From assembly GCA_015060445.1 (NCBI GenBank), contig SUYL01000042.1, positions 1 through 64,000 on the forward strand: DNA of 64,000 nucleotides, written 5' to 3'. This document shows, in pieces, positions 15,768 to 24,599 of the stretch (positions are counted from its first letter, which is position 1; every line of letters starts with the position of its first letter). A program made the translations under genes and the position numbers. The notes beneath the pieces were generated by a model. That model searched no databases. It was not told the DNA's origin and was given only the letters and a program-made list of their open reading frames with translations. This DNA comes from Bacteroidales bacterium (lineage in GTDB: Bacteria > Bacteroidota > Bacteroidia > Bacteroidales > UBA932).

Positions 15768-18700
15768 CTTACCAACTCAAAATCTTGTCTGTGTGGAAGT
15801 TGTTTATTCTTTGCATACATTCTTAGAGCGCTCTGGTATGCACCAGTCTTGTCGGGAACAATCTTGCACTTGTAAGTGGCAACGCCATCCTTGCACTCCT
15901 TAAGTTTGTACTCAAATACCTCCTTAATGCAAAGTTTGCCTTTTCTGTTATGCTCTGCAAGAAGAAGTTCAATTCCTATATCCTGAGGGTCAATCTCTCC
16001 AACGGTCAATGTTATTTCAGCCTTGTACTCGTTGTTCAACAGCAGCGCACCTGAAACATTATCTACATTTGAAGTAGAAACAACCTCAATCATAGGCCAC
16101 TCCCTTCTCATCTTCTTCTTCCAGTCTGCAATCTCCCTTGCCATGGCAAACTCTTTTGCAACCATCTTGGAAGATCTCTTTGCAAGAGGGAGATAATACT
16201 GTCTCAGATAATCCTCCATCATACGGTTGGTTGTAAAGTTGCATGCAACTTTTGCAACACAGTTCTTTATGGTCTCAATCCATGGGCTTGAAATGCCTCT
16301 CTCATCCTTGTCGTAATACATAGGGGCAATCTCTCCCTCAATGATATTGTAGATGGTAGCAGCATCAAGTTCATCCTGGAAGCCCTGGTTGTCGTATGAC
16401 CTCTCCATAGGGAGCATCCAGCCGGCACCCTCCTTGTAACCTTCAACCCACCATCCGTCAAGTACAGAGAAATGCATTACACCGTTCATAACAGCCTTCT
16501 CTCCAGAAGTACCGGAAGCCTCAAGAGGTCTTGTAGGGGTATTCATCCATATATCAACACCCTGTACAAGATGTTTGGCAATTGTAATGTCATAGTTAGG
16601 TACAAATACAATCTTACCAATAAACTGAGGCATCTTTGAAACCTCAACAATATGTTTGATAAGATCCTGGCCAGGTTTGTCGGCAGGGTGTGCCTTACCT
16701 GCAAACAGGAACTGTACAGGATGCTCAGGATTGTTTACAATCTCATTAAGTCTCTCAAGGTTCCTGAACAGCAGGTGTGCCCTCTTGTAAGTTGCAAAAC
16801 GTCTTGCAAAACCTATTGTAAGAACGTCATCCCTCAAAGTCTCCTTAATCTTCACAATCTGAGCAGGAGAGTAGTGGTTTGCTGCAGCAGGATTGGAAAT
16901 CACCTCCTTAACTTTGGCAATAAGTTTGGATTTCAATGTAGTTCTGATGCTCCATATCTTGTCATCTGCAACTTTCCTAATGCCGTTGAAACAGCTTTTG
17001 TCGTAGTGATGTGTCTTGAACTCCTCACCAAACACCTCTGCATGAACCTCTTTCCACTCAGGGGCTGTCCATGTAGGATAGTGTACACCATTTGTTACGT
17101 AGCCAACATGATTCTCATCAGGAAGATAGCCTGGCCACAAATTGCCAAGAATCTCCTGGCTCACCTTACCGTGAAGCCAACTTACTCCATTTACCTCCTG
17201 GCTCAAGTTTGCAGCAAGGTTACTCATTGAGAATCTCTCGCTCTGGTTATATGGATCAATCTTACCAAGGGCCATCAATGTGGTCCAGTCTATGTTCAAT
17301 CTGCCAGGATAGTGGGAAATGTATGTCCTCAACATATCCTCAGGGAATGCATCATGACCTGCAGCAACCGGAGTATGGGTTGTGTATAGGGAAGATGCCC
17401 TTACAACCTCAAGAGCCTCATCAAATGAAAGTCCCTTATTCTGTACATACTCTCTTATTCTCTCAAGGCCAATGAATGCAGCATGTCCCTCATTACAGTG
17501 ATATACCTCAGAGTCAATACCCAAAGCTCTCAATGCCCTAATACCGCCAATACCAAGCAGAAGTTCCTGTTTCAGACGGTTCTCCCAGTCTCCGCCATAC
17601 AACTGGTGGGTAACATTCCTGTCCTCAGGAAGGTTCTGGTCTATATCTGAATCCAGAAGGTAAAGGTCAATTCTACCTACTGCAACTTTCCATACCCTTG
17701 CATAGATGTTTCTGCCAGGGAATGCCACTGAAACTGTAACCCAGTTGTTGTTTGCATCCATTACAGGAGTTGCAGGAGTTTTGGTAAAGTCCTGTGTATC
17801 ATATTTTGCCACCTGCTCACCCAGTGCAGAAAGCTGCTGTGTGAAATAGCCGTATTTGTAAAGGAATCCAACAGCATTCATGTTCACATTCATGTCACTT
17901 GCCTCTTTGAGGTAGTCACCGGCAAGGATACCCAAACCGCCTGAATAAATCTTCAATGAGGTATCAAGACCATACTCCATACAGAAATATGAAATCTGAG
18001 GGGTAACAGGTTTTGACTTGCTCTCCATATATTTCTTGAAGTTGCGGTAAACAGCATCAAGTTTTGCAAGGAAAGCCTCATCTGAAGCAAGTTCCTTGTA
18101 TCTCTTCAAATCAACCATATCCAGCATTGCAATTGGATTGCCGTTTGCCAACTGCCACAACTCCTGGTCAACCATCTGGAACAGTTCAATTGCATCCTGG
18201 TTCCAGCACCACCACAAGTTCTTTGAGATAGTATCAAGATGTTTGAGTTTTGTTGGCAGGTCCTTATTGATTAGAAGGGTTCTCCACTCTGGAGAATTTA
18301 CTTTGAATTTCTGATATGTCATATTCTGTGTCTCTTTAATTTGAGGAAAAGCACCTTTCCTTGCCACCACTCTGTCAAGGGCAGAAGAGTATGCCTCCAA
18401 ATAATATTTTACATTGTTTTCCCAAAGGGCAATCTTTGATACCTCAGTGGCATTTGCCCTATATTGTGCATTCTTCTGCGCATCCAGTGATGCCATCTCA
18501 AGAATCCTTGAAACCACACCTTCAACCACAGCGTCATAGTTTGAATCATTCCTCCCGATAACCTCTATTCCAGGATGTTCACCCTTGAAATAATCCTTCA
18601 CCCAAAGGCCGAAACCGGCAAGAGTGGTGGTTACTGTAGGCACTCCAAATGCCAATGACTCAAGCGGAGTATATCCCCACGGCTCATAATATGACGGGAA

Positions 18701-19993
18701 TACTGTAAGGTCAAGACCTATAAGGAGGTCGTAATACTTAACATTAAATATTCCGTCATTGCCATTGAGGTAACTTGGAACAAAAACCATCCCAATATTG
18801 TCACTCTTGGCATCAAAGCCCAGATATCTCATCTTGCCTGAAATGGCATCATAACCCGGCTCCACAAGATAATGGGTAGTGTTTGTTACATATGCGGCAT
18901 CCCCTTCACCTTTAAGTTTCAGGGCAAGTTCCTTGTCTGCACCGCTGCTCCATGCAGGAATCATTACAAAAGCCAGAATCTTTCTGCCATTGTAACCGCT
19001 CTTGCTTATCCTGCCGGCAGCATCAAGGAAAATGTCAATGCCTTTGTTCTTGTACTCGTATCTTCCGCTTATACCTACGAGCAAAGTATCGTTTCCATAC
19101 TCAACACCGTGCATTGCAGACGCCACCTTGAGCAACTGCTCCCTGGCTGCATCCCTGCACTTGCCAAAATTCTCTGCATCTGGGACAAAACTTCTGTCAA
19201 AGCCGTTAGGGGTTATTATATCAACCTCCCTCCCTATGAACTGGCTGCACTCTTTTGCTGTAAGGTCACTTACAGTGGTAAAGATATCCGCATTGTGTGC
19301 TGCACACTTCTCCAATGAATGTTTGGCCATTACATTGAACTGCCTTGCCTTCTCTTCTGCATTATACTGGCTGAGGGAATCATACAAAGGCATATTGTTG
19401 CATGCCAGACATCTTCCCACTACAGTAGCATGGGTAGTGAAGACAGTTCCTACAGAGAGATTCTTGCTCTTCAAATACAGCACACCTGCACCTGTCATCC
19501 ACTCATGGAACTGTGCAATCACTTTATGGTGCGGCTGGAGGTTGAAGTTCACAAAACTCTCAATCACTTTACCTGACGCGTATCCGAACAGTGCCGACTC
19601 TACATAATCCCATTGTCCGCTCAAGGAATCCAATTTGAAATTCTCCCACAAGTGGGCAAAAATCTCATCCTTCTTTGAGACAAACGATGAAAAGTCAACA
19701 AGAATTGCTATCGGATTTCCAGGTACATTCCATCTTCCCACTTTAACTCTCAATCCCTCTGAAGCAGCCTCCTTCTTCCATGCCCTGAACAGGATAGGAT
19801 CCTCCGCAAACTCCGGATTCTGCGACTCATCCATCCATACGTCGGGACCCACCATAATGTGGTTCCTGCCGTAATCCGCAGACATGTTCAGTGCCTTGGT
19901 AGCCACAACTGTGTGTATTCCACCCACTTTGTTGCACACTTCCCAACTCACTTCAAAGAGATAATCGGGTTTGTTAACTTTCTCAATTACCAT
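15758..19993 (-). CDS. Fused glycogen synthase (GT3) and alpha-glucan phosphorylase (GT35)
   Basis: A 1411-residue two-enzyme protein. Residues 1-555 are a GT3-type glycogen synthase: LFEVSWEVCNKVGGIHTV at the N-terminus and the acceptor motif YYEPWGYTPLESLAFG. Residues about 558-1411 match a whole alpha-glucan phosphorylase of the short bacterial type, starting with a DUF3417-like region (ISKNLWWCW) and ending with the PLP site SGTSGEKAVMNG, whose Lys is residue 1166. Each half has the full length of the stand-alone enzyme, and the junction contains a Met at 558. The protein would both lengthen alpha-1,4-glucan and release glucose-1-phosphate from it. It is the fifth gene of the glycogen cluster. 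A sequencing artefact is possible but nothing in the junction suggests one. Confidence 0.92.
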   Translation of the reverse strand: MVIEKVNKPDYLFEVSWEVCNKVGGIHTVVATKALNMSADYGRNHIMVGPDVWMDESQNPEFAEDPILFRAWKKEAASEGLRVKVGRWNVPGNPIAILVDFSSFVSKKDEIFAHLWENFKLDSLSGQWDYVESALFGYASGKVIESFVNFNLQPHHKVIAQFHEWMTGAGVLYLKSKNLSVGTVFTTHATVVGRCLACNNMPLYDSLSQYNAEEKARQFNVMAKHSLEKCAAHNADIFTTVSDLTAKECSQFIGREVDIITPNGFDRSFVPDAENFGKCRDAAREQLLKVASAMHGVEYGNDTLLVGISGRYEYKNKGIDIFLDAAGRISKSGYNGRKILAFVMIPAWSSGADKELALKLKGEGDAAYVTNTTHYLVEPGYDAISGKMRYLGFDAKSDNIGMVFVPSYLNGNDGIFNVKYYDLLIGLDLTVFPSYYEPWGYTPLESLAFGVPTVTTTLAGFGLWVKDYFKGEHPGIEVIGRNDSNYDAVVEGVVSRILEMASLDAQKNAQYRANATEVSKIALWENNVKYYLEAYSSALDRVVARKGAFPQIKETQNMTYQKFKVNSPEWRTLLINKDLPTKLKHLDTISKNLWWCWNQDAIELFQMVDQELWQLANGNPIAMLDMVDLKRYKELASDEAFLAKLDAVYRNFKKYMESKSKPVTPQISYFCMEYGLDTSLKIYSGGLGILAGDYLKEASDMNVNMNAVGFLYKYGYFTQQLSALGEQVAKYDTQDFTKTPATPVMDANNNWVTVSVAFPGRNIYARVWKVAVGRIDLYLLDSDIDQNLPEDRNVTHQLYGGDWENRLKQELLLGIGGIRALRALGIDSEVYHCNEGHAAFIGLERIREYVQNKGLSFDEALEVVRASSLYTTHTPVAAGHDAFPEDMLRTYISHYPGRLNIDWTTLMALGKIDPYNQSERFSMSNLAANLSQEVNGVSWLHGKVSQEILGNLWPGYLPDENHVGYVTNGVHYPTWTAPEWKEVHAEVFGEEFKTHHYDKSCFNGIRKVADDKIWSIRTTLKSKLIAKVKEVISNPAAANHYSPAQIVKIKETLRDDVLTIGFARRFATYKRAHLLFRNLERLNEIVNNPEHPVQFLFAGKAHPADKPGQDLIKHIVEVSKMPQFIGKIVFVPNYDITIAKHLVQGVDIWMNTPTRPLEASGTSGEKAVMNGVMHFSVLDGWWVEGYKEGAGWMLPMERSYDNQGFQDELDAATIYNIIEGEIAPMYYDKDERGISSPWIETIKNCVAKVACNFTTNRMMEDYLRQYYLPLAKRSSKMVAKEFAMAREIADWKKKMRREWPMIEVVSTSNVDNVSGALLLNNEYKAEITLTVGEIDPQDIGIELLLAEHNRKGKLCIKEVFEYKLKECKDGVATYKCKIVPDKTGAYQSALRMYAKNKQLPHRQDFELVRWL

Positions 19994-20018
19994 TCTTTCC
20001 GTTCTGTTTTTTAACTCA

Positions 20019-20062
20019 AATTTGACTCAAAAGGGCAAAATATTGTCCTTTTGAGTCAAATT
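20019..20062. other. 20-bp palindromic hairpin between GH57 and synthase-phosphorylase genes
   Basis: Bases 20019-20038 pair with 20043-20062 around a 4-base loop, with a single G-T pair. The core half-site is TTTGACTCAAAAGG, and ACTCAAA occurs once more just outside. No T tract follows on either strand. It may be an RNA processing or stability hairpin within the operon, or a binding site for a dimeric regulator. Confidence 0.7.
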
Positions 20063-20085
20063 CATCGCACTTTTTACTATTTAAT

Positions 20086-21279
20086 TTATTTCTTTTTAGG
20101 TTTGTTGTTCTTCTTTTCCACTCTCAAAGCAAAATCGCTCAATACATTCATATAGTTGATGAATGCCTCATATGGAGTGTCATATGGGTTAAAGTATTTG
20201 TGTACCGCTCCATCAGAGAAGAATTTTGTACACATATAATAGAAGTGGTCACTCTCCTGCAATTTTCTGAAATCTGCAAGAAGTTCCTCATCTTTTGCAG
20301 CCATTACACCTTTCTCAAGTGAGTAAAGTTTCTCAAATGCCTCGTTCTGGAGTTCATTACCCAACCATGCACTTGTATCCCTCTCCTCATCTGCCCATGA
20401 AATTGCGTATGGAACATGAAGAGGTGCTACAGGCTGGTGCATTGCTGCAGCCTCAGAAGGGGTACAGAACTTGAGTTCTGTATTTGCAAGAACTGCCTCA
20501 GGCAGTGCTCTCATGAACTCAAAGATACCTGTAGATGCATTCTGGTGCTCACCAAATGTCTCATAATCCATAAACAGGTTAATGATGTCGGCCTCTTTTG
20601 CAGACTCTGCCAACCATGCAGCATACTGTCCGCTGGTTACATTGTTGCTGGCAAATCTGAACGCAATGTCATCACTGAGGTTGAAGTTCTTCAGAAGAAG
20701 TTTCAATTTTGGATTAATTGCATTTGTATAAAGGAAGTTAGGGCTCTTCCATCCAAGGATATGTTTTGCACCCTCAGTAAGCATTGTATTGAAGCCCATA
20801 TTTGCTACTGCCTCACCAATTGCATCTGAATAAATCAACTCAGTGTTTCTGAAAGCCTTTGGTTTTACACCAAAATGTTTCTTTATTGCAGCACTGTGCT
20901 CTTTAACCTGGTTCTTGAACTCTTTTTCAGATTTCAATGAAGCAAGGCTGTGTGAATATGTCTCTGCAAGGAACTCCACACATTTTGTAGAAGCAAGTTT
21001 CTTGAAACTCTCAAGTACCTCAGGAGCATACTGCTCAAACTGCTCCAATGCTGCACCTGAAATTGAGAACGCTACCTTAAAGTCCTTTCCGTGTTTCTGG
21101 ATAAGTTCATAGATAAGTTCATTCATAGGAAGATAGCAACGCTGTGCAATCCTCTTCAGGATAGTTCTGTTGGCAAACTCATCAAAATACTGAGAATCAT
21201 TGCCTATATCAAAGAATCTGTACAATCTGAGCCTGTCTGGCTGATGCACTTGAAAATAAAGACAAAGTGACTTTTCCAT
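20086..21279 (-). CDS. GH57 family glycoside hydrolase (alpha-amylase type)
   Basis: A 397-residue GH57 enzyme. Conserved family regions are visible: HQPDRLRL near residue 12, RNTELIYSD with Glu147 as likely nucleophile, and FMDYETFGEH with Asp238 as likely acid/base. It is short, lacks a signal peptide, and so acts in the cytoplasm on alpha-glucan. GH57 members include amylases, 4-alpha-glucanotransferases and branching enzymes; which activity applies cannot be told here, but the surrounding glycogen genes make intracellular alpha-glucan the substrate. It lies 24 bases after the GT4 gene. Confidence 0.9.
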   Translation of the reverse strand: MEKSLCLYFQVHQPDRLRLYRFFDIGNDSQYFDEFANRTILKRIAQRCYLPMNELIYELIQKHGKDFKVAFSISGAALEQFEQYAPEVLESFKKLASTKCVEFLAETYSHSLASLKSEKEFKNQVKEHSAAIKKHFGVKPKAFRNTELIYSDAIGEAVANMGFNTMLTEGAKHILGWKSPNFLYTNAINPKLKLLLKNFNLSDDIAFRFASNNVTSGQYAAWLAESAKEADIINLFMDYETFGEHQNASTGIFEFMRALPEAVLANTELKFCTPSEAAAMHQPVAPLHVPYAISWADEERDTSAWLGNELQNEAFEKLYSLEKGVMAAKDEELLADFRKLQESDHFYYMCTKFFSDGAVHKYFNPYDTPYEAFINYMNVLSDFALRVEKKNNKPKKK

Positions 21280-21303
21280 ATATATTATATTTTTTATTTA
21301 TTT

Positions 21304-22623
21304 CTACTTTAAGTTATCTATAGCCTCCTGATAAACATCTATCATCTTGAGGGCGGCATTCTCCCATTTGAGGTTATTTACCTCCTCAACACCGCACCTT
21401 GCACTCATTGATGCAAGCGCAGGATATTTAAGCAGGCCGTAAATTGCATCAGCCATTGCATCAATGTCCCAGAAGTCTGTTTTAATGGCATAGTCCAAAA
21501 CCTCAGCCACACCAGACTGCTTTGAAATGATACTTGGCACATTTGATTTCATAGCCTCCAATGGAGAGATACCGAACGGCTCAGAAACTGAAGGCATTAT
21601 ATAAACATCTGAATATGCAAACATCTTCTTCACATCATCTCCACGCAAGAAACCTGTGAAGTGGAACTTGTCTGCAATACCCAATTTTGCAACACGCCTG
21701 ATGGATCTGTTCATAAGGTCACCGTTACCGGCCATTACAAACCTTACATTGTCACATTTCTTGAGAACCTTGTTGGCAGCCTCAATGAAATACTCAGGAC
21801 CCTTCTGGTAAGTGATACGTCCAAGGAAAGTTACAATCTTGTCATCAACTCCCCTCTTCACCTCCATCTGCTTGAACTCGTCAAAGTCTACGGCATTGTG
21901 GACTGCAACCACCTTGCTTGGATCTATACCATATTTATTTATGACAATATTTCTGGTAAGGTTACTTACCGCCATAATCTTGTCAGCAGCCTCCATACCC
22001 ATTTTCTCAAGGGCGAATACCCTTGTATCAATGGCATTGTCGCTTGCACGGTCAAATGAAGTTGCATGAACGTGTATTACAAGCGGTTTTCCCGATATCT
22101 TCTTTGCAGCAATACCGGCAGCATATGTAAGCCAGTCGTGTGCATGTATAACGTCAAAGTCATTCTCAAGGGCAATTGCACTTGCAACCATGGCATATCT
22201 CTGAACCTCTTCCATAAGGTTTGCGCCATATTTGCCTGAGAATTTGTATTTTCCACCATAATGGATCTTGAACTGCTCATACTCCTCATACCTGTTTCGT
22301 TTCTCCTGGCTCTCAACCATAGAGGAGAACATCTCAGGATCTATATAAGGTACAAGACCGGACGAAACCTTGAAGAAACTTACTTTATCCAGGAAACTCT
22401 CAAGCCTGCTGATATCTGTCTTGCCCCAAACGTCTGCAACTGAAATATCACTGGCATTGATGATTTTCACTGCACTCTGATCCTCGTCACCTGAGGCTGA
22501 AGGCATAACAAACAGAACTTCCACATCATGTTTTGCAAGACCTTTTGTAAGGCCATAACATGCAGTACCCAAACCACCGGCAATATGTGGAGGGAACTCC
22601 CAACCGAACATCAATACTTTCAT
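21304..22623 (-). CDS. GT4-type glycosyltransferase of the glycogen cluster
   Basis: A 439-residue GT-B glycosyltransferase. The N-terminal glycine-rich motif reads GWEFPPHIAGGLGTACYGL. The GT4 C-terminal domain has FLGRITYQKGPEYFIEAA and the EX7E motif as EPFGISPLEAMKSN. It resembles bacterial/archaeal glycogen-synthase-like GT4 enzymes found next to GH57 and debranching genes. It probably transfers glucose from a nucleotide sugar to alpha-glucan or a primer; donor and product are not visible. It starts 4 bases after the debranching gene. With the GT3 half of the fused protein there would be two synthase-type enzymes in one operon. Confidence 0.9.
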   Translation of the reverse strand: MKVLMFGWEFPPHIAGGLGTACYGLTKGLAKHDVEVLFVMPSASGDEDQSAVKIINASDISVADVWGKTDISRLESFLDKVSFFKVSSGLVPYIDPEMFSSMVESQEKRNRYEEYEQFKIHYGGKYKFSGKYGANLMEEVQRYAMVASAIALENDFDVIHAHDWLTYAAGIAAKKISGKPLVIHVHATSFDRASDNAIDTRVFALEKMGMEAADKIMAVSNLTRNIVINKYGIDPSKVVAVHNAVDFDEFKQMEVKRGVDDKIVTFLGRITYQKGPEYFIEAANKVLKKCDNVRFVMAGNGDLMNRSIRRVAKLGIADKFHFTGFLRGDDVKKMFAYSDVYIMPSVSEPFGISPLEAMKSNVPSIISKQSGVAEVLDYAIKTDFWDIDAMADAIYGLLKYPALASMSARCGVEEVNNLKWENAALKMIDVYQEAIDNLK

Positions 22624-22627
22624 CTCT

Positions 22628-24556
22628 TTACTTTTTTATTCTGTTCAACATGCTCTTTCCTCTAACTATCTCTGCAACGCTAATTGCAGATGAGATACAT
22701 CCGTGAGGCCTGTGAGAAGGGTCACCGTCATAAATCTCAGCCACAGAACCTATACCGTGAATCTCCATATCCTCCTCAAATGCATCAAGAAGATCCTTGG
22801 CCTTCCTTACAAAACTCTTTCCTGTAAGTGCAAGGTTTGCCTCAATGTATGGAGTGAGGAGCCATGGGAATGCACATCCGTTGAAGTGGGCAATATCCCT
22901 GCTTCCCTGGTCTCCCTCATATACACCTCTGTACAAAGGATTCTTAGGAGATAGCGACCTTATACCCCTGACTGTAAGGAGTTCCTTCTTTACTGCTGTG
23001 AGTACAGCCATCTTGGTCTCATCATCAAGTGGTGAATATTTCACGCAGCATGCTATCAACTGGTTAGGTCTTGTAAAGATATTCTGTCCGTGCTCATCAA
23101 CATAATCAGCAAGATGTTTTCTCTCCTCACACCAGAATACCCTTGTATAATTCTCCCTTATCTTTCCAATGATGCTGTCTGTCTTCTGTACAAGTTTGCC
23201 TTTGCCGAACTTCAGGTCCAGATCCCTTACAAAGCACAATGCATTGTACCAAAGGGCATTCACCTCAACCTGATATCCCGGACGCTCGCTTACAGGTCTG
23301 CCGTCTACATAAGTGTTCATCCAGGTAAGTGCCACCCCATATTTCTGTGCCCAAAGGAGGCCATTCTCATGAAGCCTTACACTTGCCCTGCAGTTGCCAA
23401 GGAATGATTCAATGATTTCAACCATCCACTTGCCGTATTTCTTCCAAACACCTGCAGCATCGGCGCCGTAATCTACATACTGCTGTATGGCCCTAATGAA
23501 CCAAAGTCCGCTGTCGGGGCAGTCAGACTCTGCCAGCATGTTGTCTCTATGGCGTTTTATTGTACTGTCAATTACTTTCTCAAATCTCTCTGTATCACCG
23601 TTGTTGTACAGGGTAAGACCTGGAAGTGCAATGAATGACTCCCTAAGGCTCTCGTAATCCCATGAATAACCCGAACATACGCTGTATTCACCTGCATGCT
23701 TTATAACAAACTGTCCGGCAGCAAGTTTCAGACAAGCCTCATAGTTGCTTCTGGTATTGTCCCTTTTGAGAACCTCCCTCTCAAATCTCCCTTTAAGTGA
23801 TTTTGAAGGTACAGCCTCTCCGGTAGATGCTGAAAGGATAATGCTCTCACCCTTCTTTATTGGAAGTTCAAAATAACCGGGAACAAAAAGGTCCTCCTTG
23901 CACTCAAATCCCCTTCTGCTCTCCTCCTTGTAAACTATCCCCTTGTACCAGTCCGGTGAAGCAATCCACTCGTTCTTCTTGTTCAACTGCAGGTTGAGCG
24001 TAGGAAAGCCCTCATACATGTTGAAAGCCACACCGTTGTCAACTGATGTATATCTTGTGTTGGCAGATGTATTGGCTGAAGTAAGCGAGTGTATATTTCT
24101 GTATGCGAGGAAAGGTTTGATCCTTAGAGTTGTAGGAGAATGGGCCTCAAGAAGGGTATATTTTACAAGGACCTCCTCTGTGTCCCTCAAGAACATTATT
24201 GTCTTGCTAAACTTCATGCCTCCCACCCTGTAGGTGATTGTTGAGGCGTAGTCCATCTCAAAGTCAACGATATATTTGTGCCCTCGAGGCTCATATACAT
24301 CGCCATAAGATGTAATGCCCAAGTTGAAACTCTGCCCGTGCTGAATGAGCGACTCGTGCAGAGTTGAGAGAAGAATGTGTTTGTCTCCTCCAAAATTCTC
24401 AATAGGAACAACCAGCAGACCATGGTATTTTCTGGTGTTGCACCCCACTATAGTGGTGTTCACGTAGCCTCCTGCCCTATTGCTGAGCAGAATCTCACGT
24501 TCCAGAGAATACTCAAGATTTACCAATTCCTCTTTGTTAAATTCCAAGTATGCCAT
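22628..24556 (-). CDS. Glycogen debranching enzyme (amylo-alpha-1,6-glucosidase)
   Basis: A 642-residue enzyme. The N-terminal half is a GDE_N-type beta-sandwich (LSNRAGGYVNTTIVGCNTRKYHGLLV). The C-terminal half is an (alpha/alpha)6 barrel of GH133/GDE_C type, with SDCPDSGLWFIRAIQQYVDY and ending GGSVAEIYDG-like (GIGSVAEIYDGDP). It removes alpha-1,6 branches from glycogen, complementing the phosphorylase, which stops short of branch points. It has no signal peptide. It lies 43 bases after glgB and 4 bases before the GT4 gene. Confidence 0.92.
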   Translation of the reverse strand: MAYLEFNKEELVNLEYSLEREILLSNRAGGYVNTTIVGCNTRKYHGLLVVPIENFGGDKHILLSTLHESLIQHGQSFNLGITSYGDVYEPRGHKYIVDFEMDYASTITYRVGGMKFSKTIMFLRDTEEVLVKYTLLEAHSPTTLRIKPFLAYRNIHSLTSANTSANTRYTSVDNGVAFNMYEGFPTLNLQLNKKNEWIASPDWYKGIVYKEESRRGFECKEDLFVPGYFELPIKKGESIILSASTGEAVPSKSLKGRFEREVLKRDNTRSNYEACLKLAAGQFVIKHAGEYSVCSGYSWDYESLRESFIALPGLTLYNNGDTERFEKVIDSTIKRHRDNMLAESDCPDSGLWFIRAIQQYVDYGADAAGVWKKYGKWMVEIIESFLGNCRASVRLHENGLLWAQKYGVALTWMNTYVDGRPVSERPGYQVEVNALWYNALCFVRDLDLKFGKGKLVQKTDSIIGKIRENYTRVFWCEERKHLADYVDEHGQNIFTRPNQLIACCVKYSPLDDETKMAVLTAVKKELLTVRGIRSLSPKNPLYRGVYEGDQGSRDIAHFNGCAFPWLLTPYIEANLALTGKSFVRKAKDLLDAFEEDMEIHGIGSVAEIYDGDPSHRPHGCISSAISVAEIVRGKSMLNRIKK

Positions 24557-24599
24557 ATGATGTAAATATATTTTGCGCGCGAAATTACAACAAATATTT

